Assembly: GCA_003554685.1 (NCBI GenBank)
Contig: PWHA01000232.1
Coordinates: 1-7,781 of the forward strand
Length of the DNA: 7,781 nucleotides
Direction: 5' to 3'
Source: Halanaerobiaceae bacterium
Lineage (GTDB): Bacteria; Bacillota; Halanaerobiia; Halanaerobiales; Halarsenatibacteraceae
Below the pieces are notes generated by a model. That model did no database searches. It worked only from the letters and a program-made list of their open reading frames with translations, and was not told the origin of the DNA. A program made the position numbers and the translations under genes. Each line of letters begins with the position of its first letter. Within the stretch, counting starts at the first letter, position 1. Positions 1 through 6,323 of this stretch are shown here, piece after piece.

Positions 1-1
1 A

Positions 2-568
2 AGCCATTGGTGGTACAGAGCCTATTACGATGGGGGATGGCCGGAAAACAGTGTCTTCCGGATGGATCATTATCCCTATAAGGATGGAATGCATCTAGAA
101 TTTGTGCAGGTTTCAGCCGATTATCTGAACTCAGTTTATGAAACTTATCGGGGAGAGGTTGAGAGAAAGCAAAATAATGACGGCAGAGTAGTTGTTCCCG
201 AGGTTATTATTAGAGGGCGAAATACCACCCAGCTCTTTGAGGATGTAGAGATAAATGCTCATGATTTAAGAGATGATATATTCCAGCCCGGAGTGATTAC
301 CGCTATTGATGTAATCAAGTCCCTGGGAGAAGCGGGAAAAATCAGCTATGATCTGCAGTGGTATGAATCGCTGGGACGGGCTGAGATTGTTAAAAGCTAC
401 TGGGTTAACCGGATTAACGATGATGAAAGTTACGGCCGCTGCGGCTTTGTTTATGAAGCAGGTTCGCCTGCCTTCCGCCGGTTCAGAGGAAACCACAACC
501 ATATCCCTTCCGATACCCGGGTGATTAATTCTCCGAAATATGTGGAATATTTCTGGATCTGTATTTAA
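2..568 (+). CDS. Unrecognised protein, 3' part only (5' end outside window)
   Basis: The reading frame is open from the window edge at base 2 to TAA at 566-568, giving 188 residues of a longer protein. The ATG at 62 is probably internal: the 20 codons before it read well (Trp/Tyr-rich, SHWWYRAYYDGGW) and no ribosome site precedes it. Visible are an aromatic-rich start, a middle block PGVITAIDVIKSLGEAGKI, and a C-terminal block with GRCGFVYEAGS, NHNHIPSDTRVI and the end VEYFWICI. A 'G-hydrophobic-T-A-hydrophobic-D-hydrophobic' stretch followed by a late 'Y-E-G' segment and a terminal aromatic beta-strand is loosely like DUF4430/transcobalamin-C-like domains, which are often extracellular. That likeness is weak and I do not assign a function. 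The stop lies in a 20-bp tandem duplication (553-592). The gene converges on the membrane-protein gene at 614-1000. Coding call firm; identity unknown. Confidence 0.75.
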   Translation, partial: SHWWYRAYYDGGWPENSVFRMDHYPYKDGMHLEFVQVSADYLNSVYETYRGEVERKQNNDGRVVVPEVIIRGRNTTQLFEDVEINAHDLRDDIFQPGVITAIDVIKSLGEAGKISYDLQWYESLGRAEIVKSYWVNRINDDESYGRCGFVYEAGSPAFRRFRGNHNHIPSDTRVINSPKYVEYFWICI

Positions 569-592
569 AAAACTGGATCTGTATTTAAAAAA
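553..592. repeat. Perfect 20-bp tandem duplication across a stop codon
   Basis: The unit CTGGATCTGTATTTAAAAAA occurs at 553-572 and again immediately at 573-592 without mismatch. The first copy encodes the last residues (W-I-C-I) and TAA stop of the upstream gene. The second copy is non-coding because 20 bp shifts the frame. It is most simply a recent slippage or duplication event. Confidence 0.95.
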
Positions 593-613
593 CCGATTAT
601 TGCTGGCTGAATT

Positions 614-1000
614 TCAGGCAAGTCTTTTTCTCCAGTAAACCCAGAGCAGATTAAAAGCAATAAAGGTAAAAAGTATCAGCCAGATTATCAGATCAGCGGT
701 AATTTCCCGGAGGGAAATTATAATTCCCAGGACAGCTGCCGAGGACCAGATGATTTTGAGATTTAACATGGCTTTAAAGGCTTCCACTGAACCATTTCTG
801 CCCAGCAAAGATTCGATGCCAATTCCAAAAAGGGCAGCCGCCACCAGCCTGACAAAGAGTAGGTTAAAGGTTTCTATGCCTAAAAAACCCAGAAAAGTTT
901 CGGGAAAAAAGAACAACGGCAGGGCAAAAATAATATCAATAACAAAATGAAGAACAAAAAATCTGCTTAACCAGATAGAAACCTGTCTTTCAGCTGACAT
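614..1000 (-). CDS. Small four-helix integral membrane protein, function unknown
   Basis: A 128-residue protein with four hydrophobic helices at about residues 14-33, 46-66, 81-98 and 103-122. It has a short charged N-terminus (MSAERQ) and a basic C-terminal tail (WRKRLA). Between helices 1 and 2 is FFPETFLGFLGIE, followed by FVRLVAAALFGIGIESLLGRNG, a pattern seen in small conserved four-helix proteins of bacteria. I cannot name the family with confidence and would not infer a substrate. Start choice: a GTG at 1009-1007 extends the frame by three codons, but it overlaps the Shine-Dalgarno AGGAG (1013-1009). The ATG at 1000-998 sits 8 nt after that site and is the real start. Stop TGA is at 616-614. 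It converges on the gene ending at 568. I saw no convincing promoter; a weak TTGAGT(1092-1087)-17-TAAAGA(1069-1064) is possible. Confidence 0.8.
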   Translation of the reverse strand: MSAERQVSIWLSRFFVLHFVIDIIFALPLFFFPETFLGFLGIETFNLLFVRLVAAALFGIGIESLLGRNGSVEAFKAMLNLKIIWSSAAVLGIIISLREITADLIIWLILFTFIAFNLLWVYWRKRLA

Positions 1001-1031
1001 TTTTATCACTCCTGATTTATATTATTCTTCA

Positions 1032-1215
1032 GAGAACAATTTAGTCCTGCTTTAATTAAGTCTTCTTTAATTTAAACACAAAAAACACTCAAATTAATTA
1101 ACTTTTTTTGAAAACAGGCAGGAATCCTGATATAAATCGACAATTAATATAAAAGAACGTATGAAAATTCACAGGTCGACTCTATTTCAAATTCTACTCC
1201 AGCTAAATTGTTCTC
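1032..1215. repeat. 13-bp perfect inverted repeat pair flanking an intergenic segment
   Basis: GAGAACAATTTAG at 1032-1044 is the exact reverse complement of CTAAATTGTTCTC at 1203-1215. The first copy lies in the leader of the minus-strand membrane-protein gene. The second lies inside the possible + strand small RNA. Each transcript would therefore carry the same sense sequence CUAAAUUGUUCUC. Possible meanings are a shared regulator or RNA-binding site, or ends of a small decayed element. I cannot decide between them. Confidence 0.7.
1108..1136 (+). promoter_or_regulatory. Sigma-A-type promoter in the intergenic region
   Basis: TTGAAA (1108-1113) and TATAAA (1131-1136) are separated by exactly 17 bp, each one mismatch from consensus. 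Transcription would begin around 1143. No good protein gene follows before the hairpin and T-run at 1221-1309, so the product is probably a small RNA. Confidence 0.5.
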
Positions 1216-1309
1216 AATATTCCCGGGGCATGATATTCCCCATAACATACCCCCTCAGATATGTATGGACACAGCTAATCCAGCAGTGCCCCGGGAGTTT
1301 TTTATTTTT
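1143..1309 (+). ncRNA. Candidate small RNA or structured leader, about 165 nt
   Basis: The limits are inferred from the promoter at 1108-1136 and a terminator-like structure at the end. The arms TCCCGGGGCA (1221-1230) and TGCCCCGGGA (1287-1296) pair perfectly over 10 bp, extendable by a G-U and an A-U pair, and are followed by six T, A, five T (1298-1309). The 56-nt interval between the arms holds C-runs at 1238-1241 and 1250-1254 that could instead pair with GGGG at 1225-1228, so alternative folds are possible. I compared it by eye with tmRNA, 4.5S/SRP, 6S, RNase P and common riboswitch signatures and recognised none. A promoter followed by a terminator without a good ORF is the only evidence. 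Because of its long loop, the hairpin could also be part of a fold rather than a terminator. Confidence 0.35.
1221..1309 (+). terminator. Long-looped GC-rich hairpin plus T-run
   Basis: A perfect 10-bp GC-rich stem (1221-1230 with 1287-1296) is followed directly by TTTTTTATTTTT at 1298-1309. The T-run placement is that of an intrinsic terminator, but the 56-nt loop is unusually long. Formation may depend on the loop folding first (a small TGGA/TCCA hairpin at 1266-1282 is possible). Confidence 0.45.
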
Positions 1310-1488
1310 GTCAGTTTGAGTTTGTGCTGGCTTGAGTTATTGCCAGATTCAGTTTCAATTATTGATTACATTGCAAAAGGCAATTTTCACTGCTAAATTT
1401 TTATTAACAATCGCGATACCATACCTGTCATAACCTTAACTGCAATTTTGATATTTTCTCAAAAAAAGTATTTTTCATTAAACAGGCG
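1310..1488. other. AT-rich stretch without a recognised gene
   Basis: I see no ORF with a ribosome site and no known RNA motif here. A weak promoter-like pair TTGCAA (1371-1376) and TAAATT (1394-1399) with 17-bp spacing matches only four of six bases in each box. If real, it would drive a roughly 100-nt RNA ending at the terminator 1489-1519. Otherwise that terminator may catch read-through from the upstream transcript. Confidence 0.4.
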
Positions 1489-1519
1489 GCCAGCTCTTTA
1501 AGCTGGCTGTTTTTTATTT
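1489..1519 (+). terminator. Classic Rho-independent terminator
   Basis: Arms GCCAGCT (1489-1495) and AGCTGGC (1501-1507) form a perfect 7-bp stem with a 5-nt loop, followed by TGTTTTTTATTT. The T-run is only on the + strand side. No protein gene precedes it on that strand, which suggests an upstream non-coding transcript. It also insulates the operon promoter 36 bp downstream. Confidence 0.8.
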
Positions 1520-1554
1520 AATAAAATGTCAATTTTAAACAGCTGAAAAAATAA

Positions 1555-1583
1555 TTGACTTCAGAACTGTTTGCAATTATAAT
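1555..1583 (+). promoter_or_regulatory. Strong sigma-A-type promoter of the efflux operon
   Basis: TTGACT (1555-1560) and a consensus TATAAT (1578-1583) are exactly 17 bp apart. The start would be near 1590, giving a leader of about 65 nt before the ATG at 1655. A 7-bp inverted repeat, ATAATTG (1551-1557) and CAATTAT (1574-1580), overlaps both boxes and could be a repressor site; this is not shown. No regulator gene adjoins the operon in the window. Confidence 0.85.
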
Positions 1584-1654
1584 AGTTATCAGCGGACAAC
1601 TTTTATCTTTTAAAATACTCTGAGTTTAATTAATTTGACAGGAGCTGATTTAAT

Positions 1655-2941
1655 ATGAAAACGGTTTCCAGCACTTATAAAAAGATAATTATTATGATGA
1701 CAATGACAGCTGTGGTGGTTTTACTGGTAACTATGGTTCCGGGAGTGGTGTCAGTGGTGATACCACGAGCAGTGTCGGAGACTGTTCCAGATCCGGGGTT
1801 AATAGAGATGTCGGCGATATCAGGTACAGTGTCAGCGGCAGTTCCAGATGAGGTAGATGATTTGGATGAGATGCAGAAAACTGTGACTGGAGAGCTGCCG
1901 GAGGATCTGCTGGAAGGACTTTCCGAAGGCCTGCTGAAGGAACTTTCACTGCGGGAGGCTGTTGCCCTGCTGAAAGTTGCTGACAGGGATTATAAGATTG
2001 CCAGGCTGGAGCTGGAGAATCAGCAGCTGAACTATGAAATGAACCAGGCCCGAACCCTGAGGACAGAGTCCCGCTATGACAGGCTGACAGGAGAGCTGGG
2101 CTATCTCCAGGCTCAGAACGAATTCCGCCAGACAGCCAGGTCTGTTTTTATCGGCCTGATTGACAGCTATCAGGAACTGAACTTTCTGGCCCAGGAGATA
2201 AGTATTGCCGAACGGAACAAAGATATGATCGCTGATGAACTGGAGGAAACCCGGCTGCAGGTAGAGGCCGGTTACAGCTCCCGCATGGATTTGATGCTGA
2301 AGCAGCGGGAATATAATCAGGCGGCTTTTGAACTGGCTCGACTGGAAGCCGAGCTAGAGCAGAAAGAAAGAGAATTTAAATCCCGACTGGGACTGGTAGA
2401 AATGCCGGAACTAACCTCACAGCTGGGTCAGATTAATAAAATAGATTTGCCAGAACGGGAGATAGTGGTCCAGGAGGTGCTTGCCAGCAGCTCCGGCCTG
2501 GAGGTGGTTGAGATCAACCGGGAACTTATTGAAATCGAAAGAGACCGGGCCCGGGTCAGCGATACCCCGGAACTGGAGATGGCAAGACTGGACAATCAGG
2601 TAGAGCTGGCTGGCCTGGAAATTGAAAAAGCCCGGGAGGATACCGAGGGTCATGCCCTGCAGCAGTATCATCTGGTGGAGCAGGCTTTCCGCCAGCTGGA
2701 ACTAGCTCAGGATAATATTGAGCAGACTGAAGAAAACCACCGGATTATTCAGGAACAGAGGCGGGCAGGGCTAGCTTCGGAGCGGGAACTGGCTCAAGCC
2801 GAGCTGGAATTTGAGCAGGCCGAGCTTAATAGAGCTGAAGCGGGGCTGGCCTACCTGATGAGCTATTATGACCTCCGGGATCTGATGGGAGAAGAACTGG
2901 AGGTGCTGGTGGATGAGATTCTGGCTCAGGGAGAAATTTAG
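1655..2941 (+). CDS. TolC-family protein, all-helical, apparently without beta-barrel strands
   Basis: First operon gene, 428 residues. The start ATG follows AGGAG (1640-1644) by 10 nt. Residues 1-36 are a basic then hydrophobic export signal or membrane anchor. Residues 40-95 form an acidic low-complexity linker. The outer-membrane efflux pattern begins at SLREAVALLKVADRDYKIA (98-116) and continues as long amphipathic helices: about 105-133, 148-202, GYSSRMDLMLKQ (206-217), 215-246, then a second half at about 270-300, 306-367 and AGLASERELAQAELEFEQAE (371-390). This is the duplicated helical-hairpin plan of TolC. In TolC proteins each half has a stretch of tens of residues with beta-strands between its first two helices. 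Here only about 15 residues remain in each place (about 134-148 and 300-308), with no strand-like sequence. It may therefore make a periplasmic tunnel, or pair with the next gene's product, rather than cross the outer membrane alone. Family call good; the missing barrel is my reading. Confidence 0.85.
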   Translation: MKTVSSTYKKIIIMMTMTAVVVLLVTMVPGVVSVVIPRAVSETVPDPGLIEMSAISGTVSAAVPDEVDDLDEMQKTVTGELPEDLLEGLSEGLLKELSLREAVALLKVADRDYKIARLELENQQLNYEMNQARTLRTESRYDRLTGELGYLQAQNEFRQTARSVFIGLIDSYQELNFLAQEISIAERNKDMIADELEETRLQVEAGYSSRMDLMLKQREYNQAAFELARLEAELEQKEREFKSRLGLVEMPELTSQLGQINKIDLPEREIVVQEVLASSSGLEVVEINRELIEIERDRARVSDTPELEMARLDNQVELAGLEIEKAREDTEGHALQQYHLVEQAFRQLELAQDNIEQTEENHRIIQEQRRAGLASERELAQAELEFEQAELNRAEAGLAYLMSYYDLRDLMGEELEVLVDEILAQGEI

Positions 2942-4616
2942 TCTGCGGCCCGGGATTGTTTCTATCCTTAGATTTCAGCTGATAAGCAGTCTGAGATATG
3001 GGCTTAAGTCAGGTATTAAATACGGTCTGAGCTGGAGCCTGGTTCTCGGCCTGGCTGCTGTTCTGACGGGAGCCGGTCTTTTCGGCCTGATAACGCTGAC
3101 ACCTTGCCCCTTATCCTGGCCGGCAGTGGTTCTGACCCGGGGGGCCAGGGCCTCCGATAGGGCTGAAATCCAGGAGGAGGTAATAAATTCTCAGAATGAG
3201 GGTAACAGCGAAAATCCGGAAAAACAGGGACCATCTCTGGCCAGTGTGCTGGCCGAAATTGAAGACACCTCGCCCCGTCTCCGGAATGAAATCAGCCGGG
3301 TAAGACAGCTGGAACGAGAAATGGCAGAGATAGATGCCCGGGCCTTCTGGCAGCTTAACATGCGAGGTGGTTATCTTTGGGGCACCCGGGAGATAACCGG
3401 TTCGGCCTCTCCTCTTTCCTCTGGAGATACTGGAAATGCCCCTGCCGAAAATGCCTTTCGGGATAGTTTTCAGGAAATGAACCTTAGTCTGGAAAGCAGC
3501 CGGAATTTTCTCTCCGGTCCGGGGCTTACGGGACGGCTGGAATACAGAGATAACAATCCGGTCGACCTGGATAATCTCTCTGACAACCTGGAGCTGACCC
3601 TGTCAGCGAACTACAAACTCTGGCCCCGTGTCCCGGCTGAACCGGTCAGAGTTTTAATTACCCTGGAAGAAAATCTGGAACTGGCCCGCCGAGAGCTGAA
3701 ACTGGCCCGGGAGAATCTTTATCTTGAGCTGCTGGAGGATTATCTGGAAATAGCCTTCCTCAAGGAGGAGCTGGAACTGAACCGGGAGGAACTGTCAACC
3801 GCAAAACAAGGACTGGAGAAAGCCCGGCAGCGCCAGCAGCTGGGTGAGGCCGGCGAACTGGAAATCAGAGAGAGCGATCTGGCAGTCCAGCGGGCTGAAA
3901 ACGGGGTTGCCTCCCTGGAAGAGCTGTTGGAAAGGCGACGGACGGCTTTTCAGCAAAATCTGGGGACGGAAGAGCCGGTCTACCAGCTGGATTCGTCCCT
4001 GCTTAAGAATCTGGCCGGGATTAATTTTGCCTATCCCGGGTATTCAGCCGGTAAAAGACTGGAACTGCGGCTGAAGTCAGCCCCAGAGTATCAGCGGTTG
4101 GAGCAAAGTCTGGCCCGGGAATCGAGAGAGCTGGACTGGTGGAAGCAGGAACAGCAGCCGGAGATTGCTGTGAGCGGCAGCCAGGAAATCCGCTCGGGAA
4201 ACTGGCAGGCCGGTGTCGAGTTCAGCTATTCCCTTTATGACGGAGATCTGAGCCGACTGCAGGTAGAAGAATTTCAGGAAACAGCTGGCAAGCTGGAAAA
4301 AGATCAGGCCGAACTGTCCAACGCTCTCGAACAGGAACTTATAAGTGCTCTGGGGGAACTGGAGCGGCTGGAGAGAAATAGTGAAGAAGCCCGGATTGAG
4401 CTGGAAATCGCGGAGCTAAATCTGGAAAAGCAGTTGGAAAGCTATGAACGGGGAGCAATTGACGGACAGGAACTGGAAAATTCCCGTCGGGAAGTCAGGA
4501 GACAGCAGCTGGAGCTTAAAGAGCGCAGCTTCGATAGAATCCTGGCTGCTCTGAACCTGGACAGCAGCCTGAGTATCAGCTGGATTGAGGAGGAGATTGC
4601 TGATGTCAAAAATTAA
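2913..4616 (+). CDS. TolC-family outer-membrane efflux protein with strand segments
   Basis: 567 residues; starts inside the previous gene (29-nt overlap), with GGAGG at 2899-2903 and a 9-nt spacer. No other in-frame start lies before the hydrophobic signal. The N-terminus is unusual: about 40 basic residues precede the hydrophobic core (41-62), and a plausible signal cleavage lies after ARA (78-80). The mature part has TolC organisation: a first helix (about 107-145), a strand-rich block with alternating polar/apolar segments (FWQLNMRGGYLWG, FQEMNLSLESS, GLTGRLEYRD, LELTLSANYKLWP), a long helical hairpin (about 250-350), then a second helix, a second strand pair (PEIAVSGSQEI and AGVEFSYSLYDG) and a final hairpin rich in Glu/Leu. 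It is somewhat longer than E. coli TolC because of the N-terminal extension and larger first barrel insert. It is the likely outer-membrane duct of the pump. Substrate unknown. Confidence 0.88.
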   Translation: MRFWLREKFSLRPGIVSILRFQLISSLRYGLKSGIKYGLSWSLVLGLAAVLTGAGLFGLITLTPCPLSWPAVVLTRGARASDRAEIQEEVINSQNEGNSENPEKQGPSLASVLAEIEDTSPRLRNEISRVRQLEREMAEIDARAFWQLNMRGGYLWGTREITGSASPLSSGDTGNAPAENAFRDSFQEMNLSLESSRNFLSGPGLTGRLEYRDNNPVDLDNLSDNLELTLSANYKLWPRVPAEPVRVLITLEENLELARRELKLARENLYLELLEDYLEIAFLKEELELNREELSTAKQGLEKARQRQQLGEAGELEIRESDLAVQRAENGVASLEELLERRRTAFQQNLGTEEPVYQLDSSLLKNLAGINFAYPGYSAGKRLELRLKSAPEYQRLEQSLARESRELDWWKQEQQPEIAVSGSQEIRSGNWQAGVEFSYSLYDGDLSRLQVEEFQETAGKLEKDQAELSNALEQELISALGELERLERNSEEARIELEIAELNLEKQLESYERGAIDGQELENSRREVRRQQLELKERSFDRILAALNLDSSLSISWIEEEIADVKN

Positions 4617-5643
4617 AATTATCTTTATAGTACTCGGAGTATTAGTAGCAGCTGCCCTTCTTCTCCCCCGCTTTATTTTTACCGGGGCTGATATGCGGGA
4701 AAGCATCCAGCCTCACCATGTAACCGGAGTTAACAGAGGTGATATCAGCCTGACCATTTCAGCTGCCGGAGAGCTGGAGGCAGTGGACAACAAAGTGCAC
4801 GGTTTTCTCCAGGGTGGCCGGATTGAGGAAATTCTAGTCGAAGACGGCCAGGAGGTTGATGCCGGTCAGGAACTGATCCAGCTGGATTCCCGCCAAGAGC
4901 AGCTCAATCTGATCCGGGCCCAAAATCAGTACCAGAGTGCTGTAATCGGAGCTAAAGAATCTGAGATTGAAGAGCAGAAGATTAACCTGGAAATTGCAGA
5001 AAAGAATCTGGAGGAAAGAACCCTGACTGCCAGGATTAGCGGCAGGATTGCCGAACTGGATCACAGGGAGGGTGATCAGGTGGCAGCGGGAACTTCGATT
5101 TTAAGGGTAATTGATACCAGCAGCTATCTGGCTCGGGTTAACATCGATGAAGGTGACAGCCGGCTGGTGGAACCGGGGCAGGAGGTTATCCTGGAAATGG
5201 ATGCCTTCCCGGCAGAAAGATTTGCCGGAAGCATCAGCAGGATTCAGTCCACAGCGGTGAGGGACAGCGGTATGATCGTGGTACCAGTGGAGATCAGCCT
5301 CAGCAATAACCGGCCGGATTTTCGACCGGGCTATTCTGTGGACGTTGAGATTGTAGTAAATTCAGCCCTGGATACTGTATTTGTGCCGGTGACTGCTGTC
5401 TATGAGGATGAAGACCAGGAATTTGTCATGCTGGTTGACAGGGAATATAATGCAGAACCGCAGCCGGTTGAAACCGGTCTGGATGATGGTGTGAGGGTGG
5501 AGATAGTATCCGGTCTGGAGGAAGGAGATCGGGTGATTATTAATGCCTATCAGTTTGCCGGCAGACCGGATGATCGCTTTCAATTTTTCTTCGGACCTGG
5601 AAGCGGCGGCCCCAGTAGTGGCGGCCCTGGAGGTGGCTTCTAA
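4603..5643 (+). CDS. Periplasmic adaptor (membrane fusion protein), MacA/HlyD type
   Basis: 346 residues, linking the inner-membrane transporter to the TolC-type duct. A TTG at 4585 could extend the frame, but it lies next to the Shine-Dalgarno sequence AGGAGG (4588-4593). The ATG at 4603, 9 nt after it, is preferred and overlaps the preceding gene by 14 nt. One N-terminal transmembrane anchor (about 5-26) is visible. The lipoyl/biotinyl half-motifs are GRIEEILVEDGQEVDAGQEL (72-91) and LTARISGRIAELDHREGDQV (141-160). Between them is a short coiled-coil hairpin (about 97-139). A beta-barrel domain (about 173-253, ending PGYSVDVEI) and a membrane-proximal domain (VFVPVTAVYEDEDQEFVMLV; ETGLDDGVRVEIVSGLEEGDRV) follow. 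The hairpin is short compared with MacA. The tail is glycine-rich (330-346), and its GGAGGT codons double as the ribosome site of the next gene. Family call firm; substrate unknown. Confidence 0.93.
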   Translation: MSKIKIIFIVLGVLVAAALLLPRFIFTGADMRESIQPHHVTGVNRGDISLTISAAGELEAVDNKVHGFLQGGRIEEILVEDGQEVDAGQELIQLDSRQEQLNLIRAQNQYQSAVIGAKESEIEEQKINLEIAEKNLEERTLTARISGRIAELDHREGDQVAAGTSILRVIDTSSYLARVNIDEGDSRLVEPGQEVILEMDAFPAERFAGSISRIQSTAVRDSGMIVVPVEISLSNNRPDFRPGYSVDVEIVVNSALDTVFVPVTAVYEDEDQEFVMLVDREYNAEPQPVETGLDDGVRVEIVSGLEEGDRVIINAYQFAGRPDDRFQFFFGPGSGGPSSGGPGGGF

Positions 5644-6323
5644 TGATTGAGGTCAGGAATCTGCACAAGATCTTCAGGACCGGAGAAATTGAGGTTGAGG
5701 CTCTTAAGGGTGTAAGTTTCAAAATCGAGGATGGCGAATTTACTGCTATTATGGGCCCCTCGGGCTCGGGAAAATCCACTCTGATGCATCTTCTGGGCTG
5801 CCTGGATCAGGCCACCTCTGGGAACTATCTCCTGGATGGTGTGGAGATCAATGAGCTGAGCGATAATGATCTGGCAGTTATTCGAAATAAAAAAATTGGT
5901 TTTGTTTTTCAGCAGTTTAATCTGCTGGCCCGAACCTCAGCCTGGAAAAATGTTGAAGTGCCGCTGATCTACCGGGGTGTCAGGCGGAAAGCCAGGCGGG
6001 CAAAGGCTAAAGAAATGCTGGAGAAAGTAGGGCTGGGCCACCGGCTGGAGCATAATCCCAATGAAATTTCCGGTGGTCAGCGGCAGCGGGTGGCGATTGC
6101 CCGGGCCCTGGTCAATGATCCGGCACTGATACTGGCTGATGAACCGACCGGCAACCTGGATACCACCACCGGCGGAGAAATTATGGATATTTTCCAGGAA
6201 CTGAACCAGCAGGGGCATACCATCTTGATGGTCACCCACGAGACAGAGATTGCCCGGGCAGCCCGGAGAATAATCAGCCTGCGGGATGGTCTGATTGAAT
6301 CTGACGAGGTGAGGGCCTCATGA
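5643..6323 (+). CDS. ABC transporter ATP-binding protein, MacB/LolD type
   Basis: 226 residues, the usual size for a stand-alone ATPase of this family. All catalytic motifs are intact: Walker A GPSGSGKST (38-46, Lys44), Q-loop FVFQQFNLL (Gln90), signature SGGQRQR (143-149), Walker B LILADEP (Asp166, Glu167), D-loop NLD (171-173) and switch His199 in VTHE. The start ATG overlaps the adaptor's TAA by one base (TAATG), with GGAGG at 5629-5633. It should dimerise on the permease encoded next and power conformational strokes in the cytoplasm. In Proteobacterial MacB the ATPase and permease are one protein. Here they are separate, as in YknY/YknZ of Bacillus or LolD/LolCE. An adaptor and TolC-type genes in the operon argue for efflux rather than lipoprotein release. 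Confidence 0.95.
   Translation: MIEVRNLHKIFRTGEIEVEALKGVSFKIEDGEFTAIMGPSGSGKSTLMHLLGCLDQATSGNYLLDGVEINELSDNDLAVIRNKKIGFVFQQFNLLARTSAWKNVEVPLIYRGVRRKARRAKAKEMLEKVGLGHRLEHNPNEISGGQRQRVAIARALVNDPALILADEPTGNLDTTTGGEIMDIFQELNQQGHTILMVTHETEIARAARRIISLRDGLIESDEVRAS

Noticed and set aside
1001..1009. GTG start for the minus-strand membrane protein
   Set aside because: It overlaps the AGGAG ribosome site; the ATG at 1000 has correct spacing.
1032..1215. Insertion sequence or miniature element bounded by the 13-bp inverted repeat
   Set aside because: No flanking target duplication or transposase remnant; the interior contains a normal-looking promoter.
1161..1319. 52-codon + strand ORF starting MKIHRSTLFQ
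   Set aside because: It begins shortly after the possible promoter but lacks a Shine-Dalgarno sequence and also reads through the terminator-like hairpin. A small protein cannot be fully excluded.
1208..1396. 62-codon + strand ORF in the intergenic region
   Set aside because: No ribosome site; it runs through the GC-rich hairpin and T-run, and the peptide has no domain-like character.
4585..4602. TTG start for the adaptor
   Set aside because: It lies next to the AGGAGG ribosome site that serves the ATG at 4603.
4416..4706. Minus-strand ORFs inside the operon, here and at 7117-7458, 6580-6903 and 5937-6239
   Set aside because: They mirror the codon pattern of firmly identified + strand genes, have biased composition and no ribosome sites.
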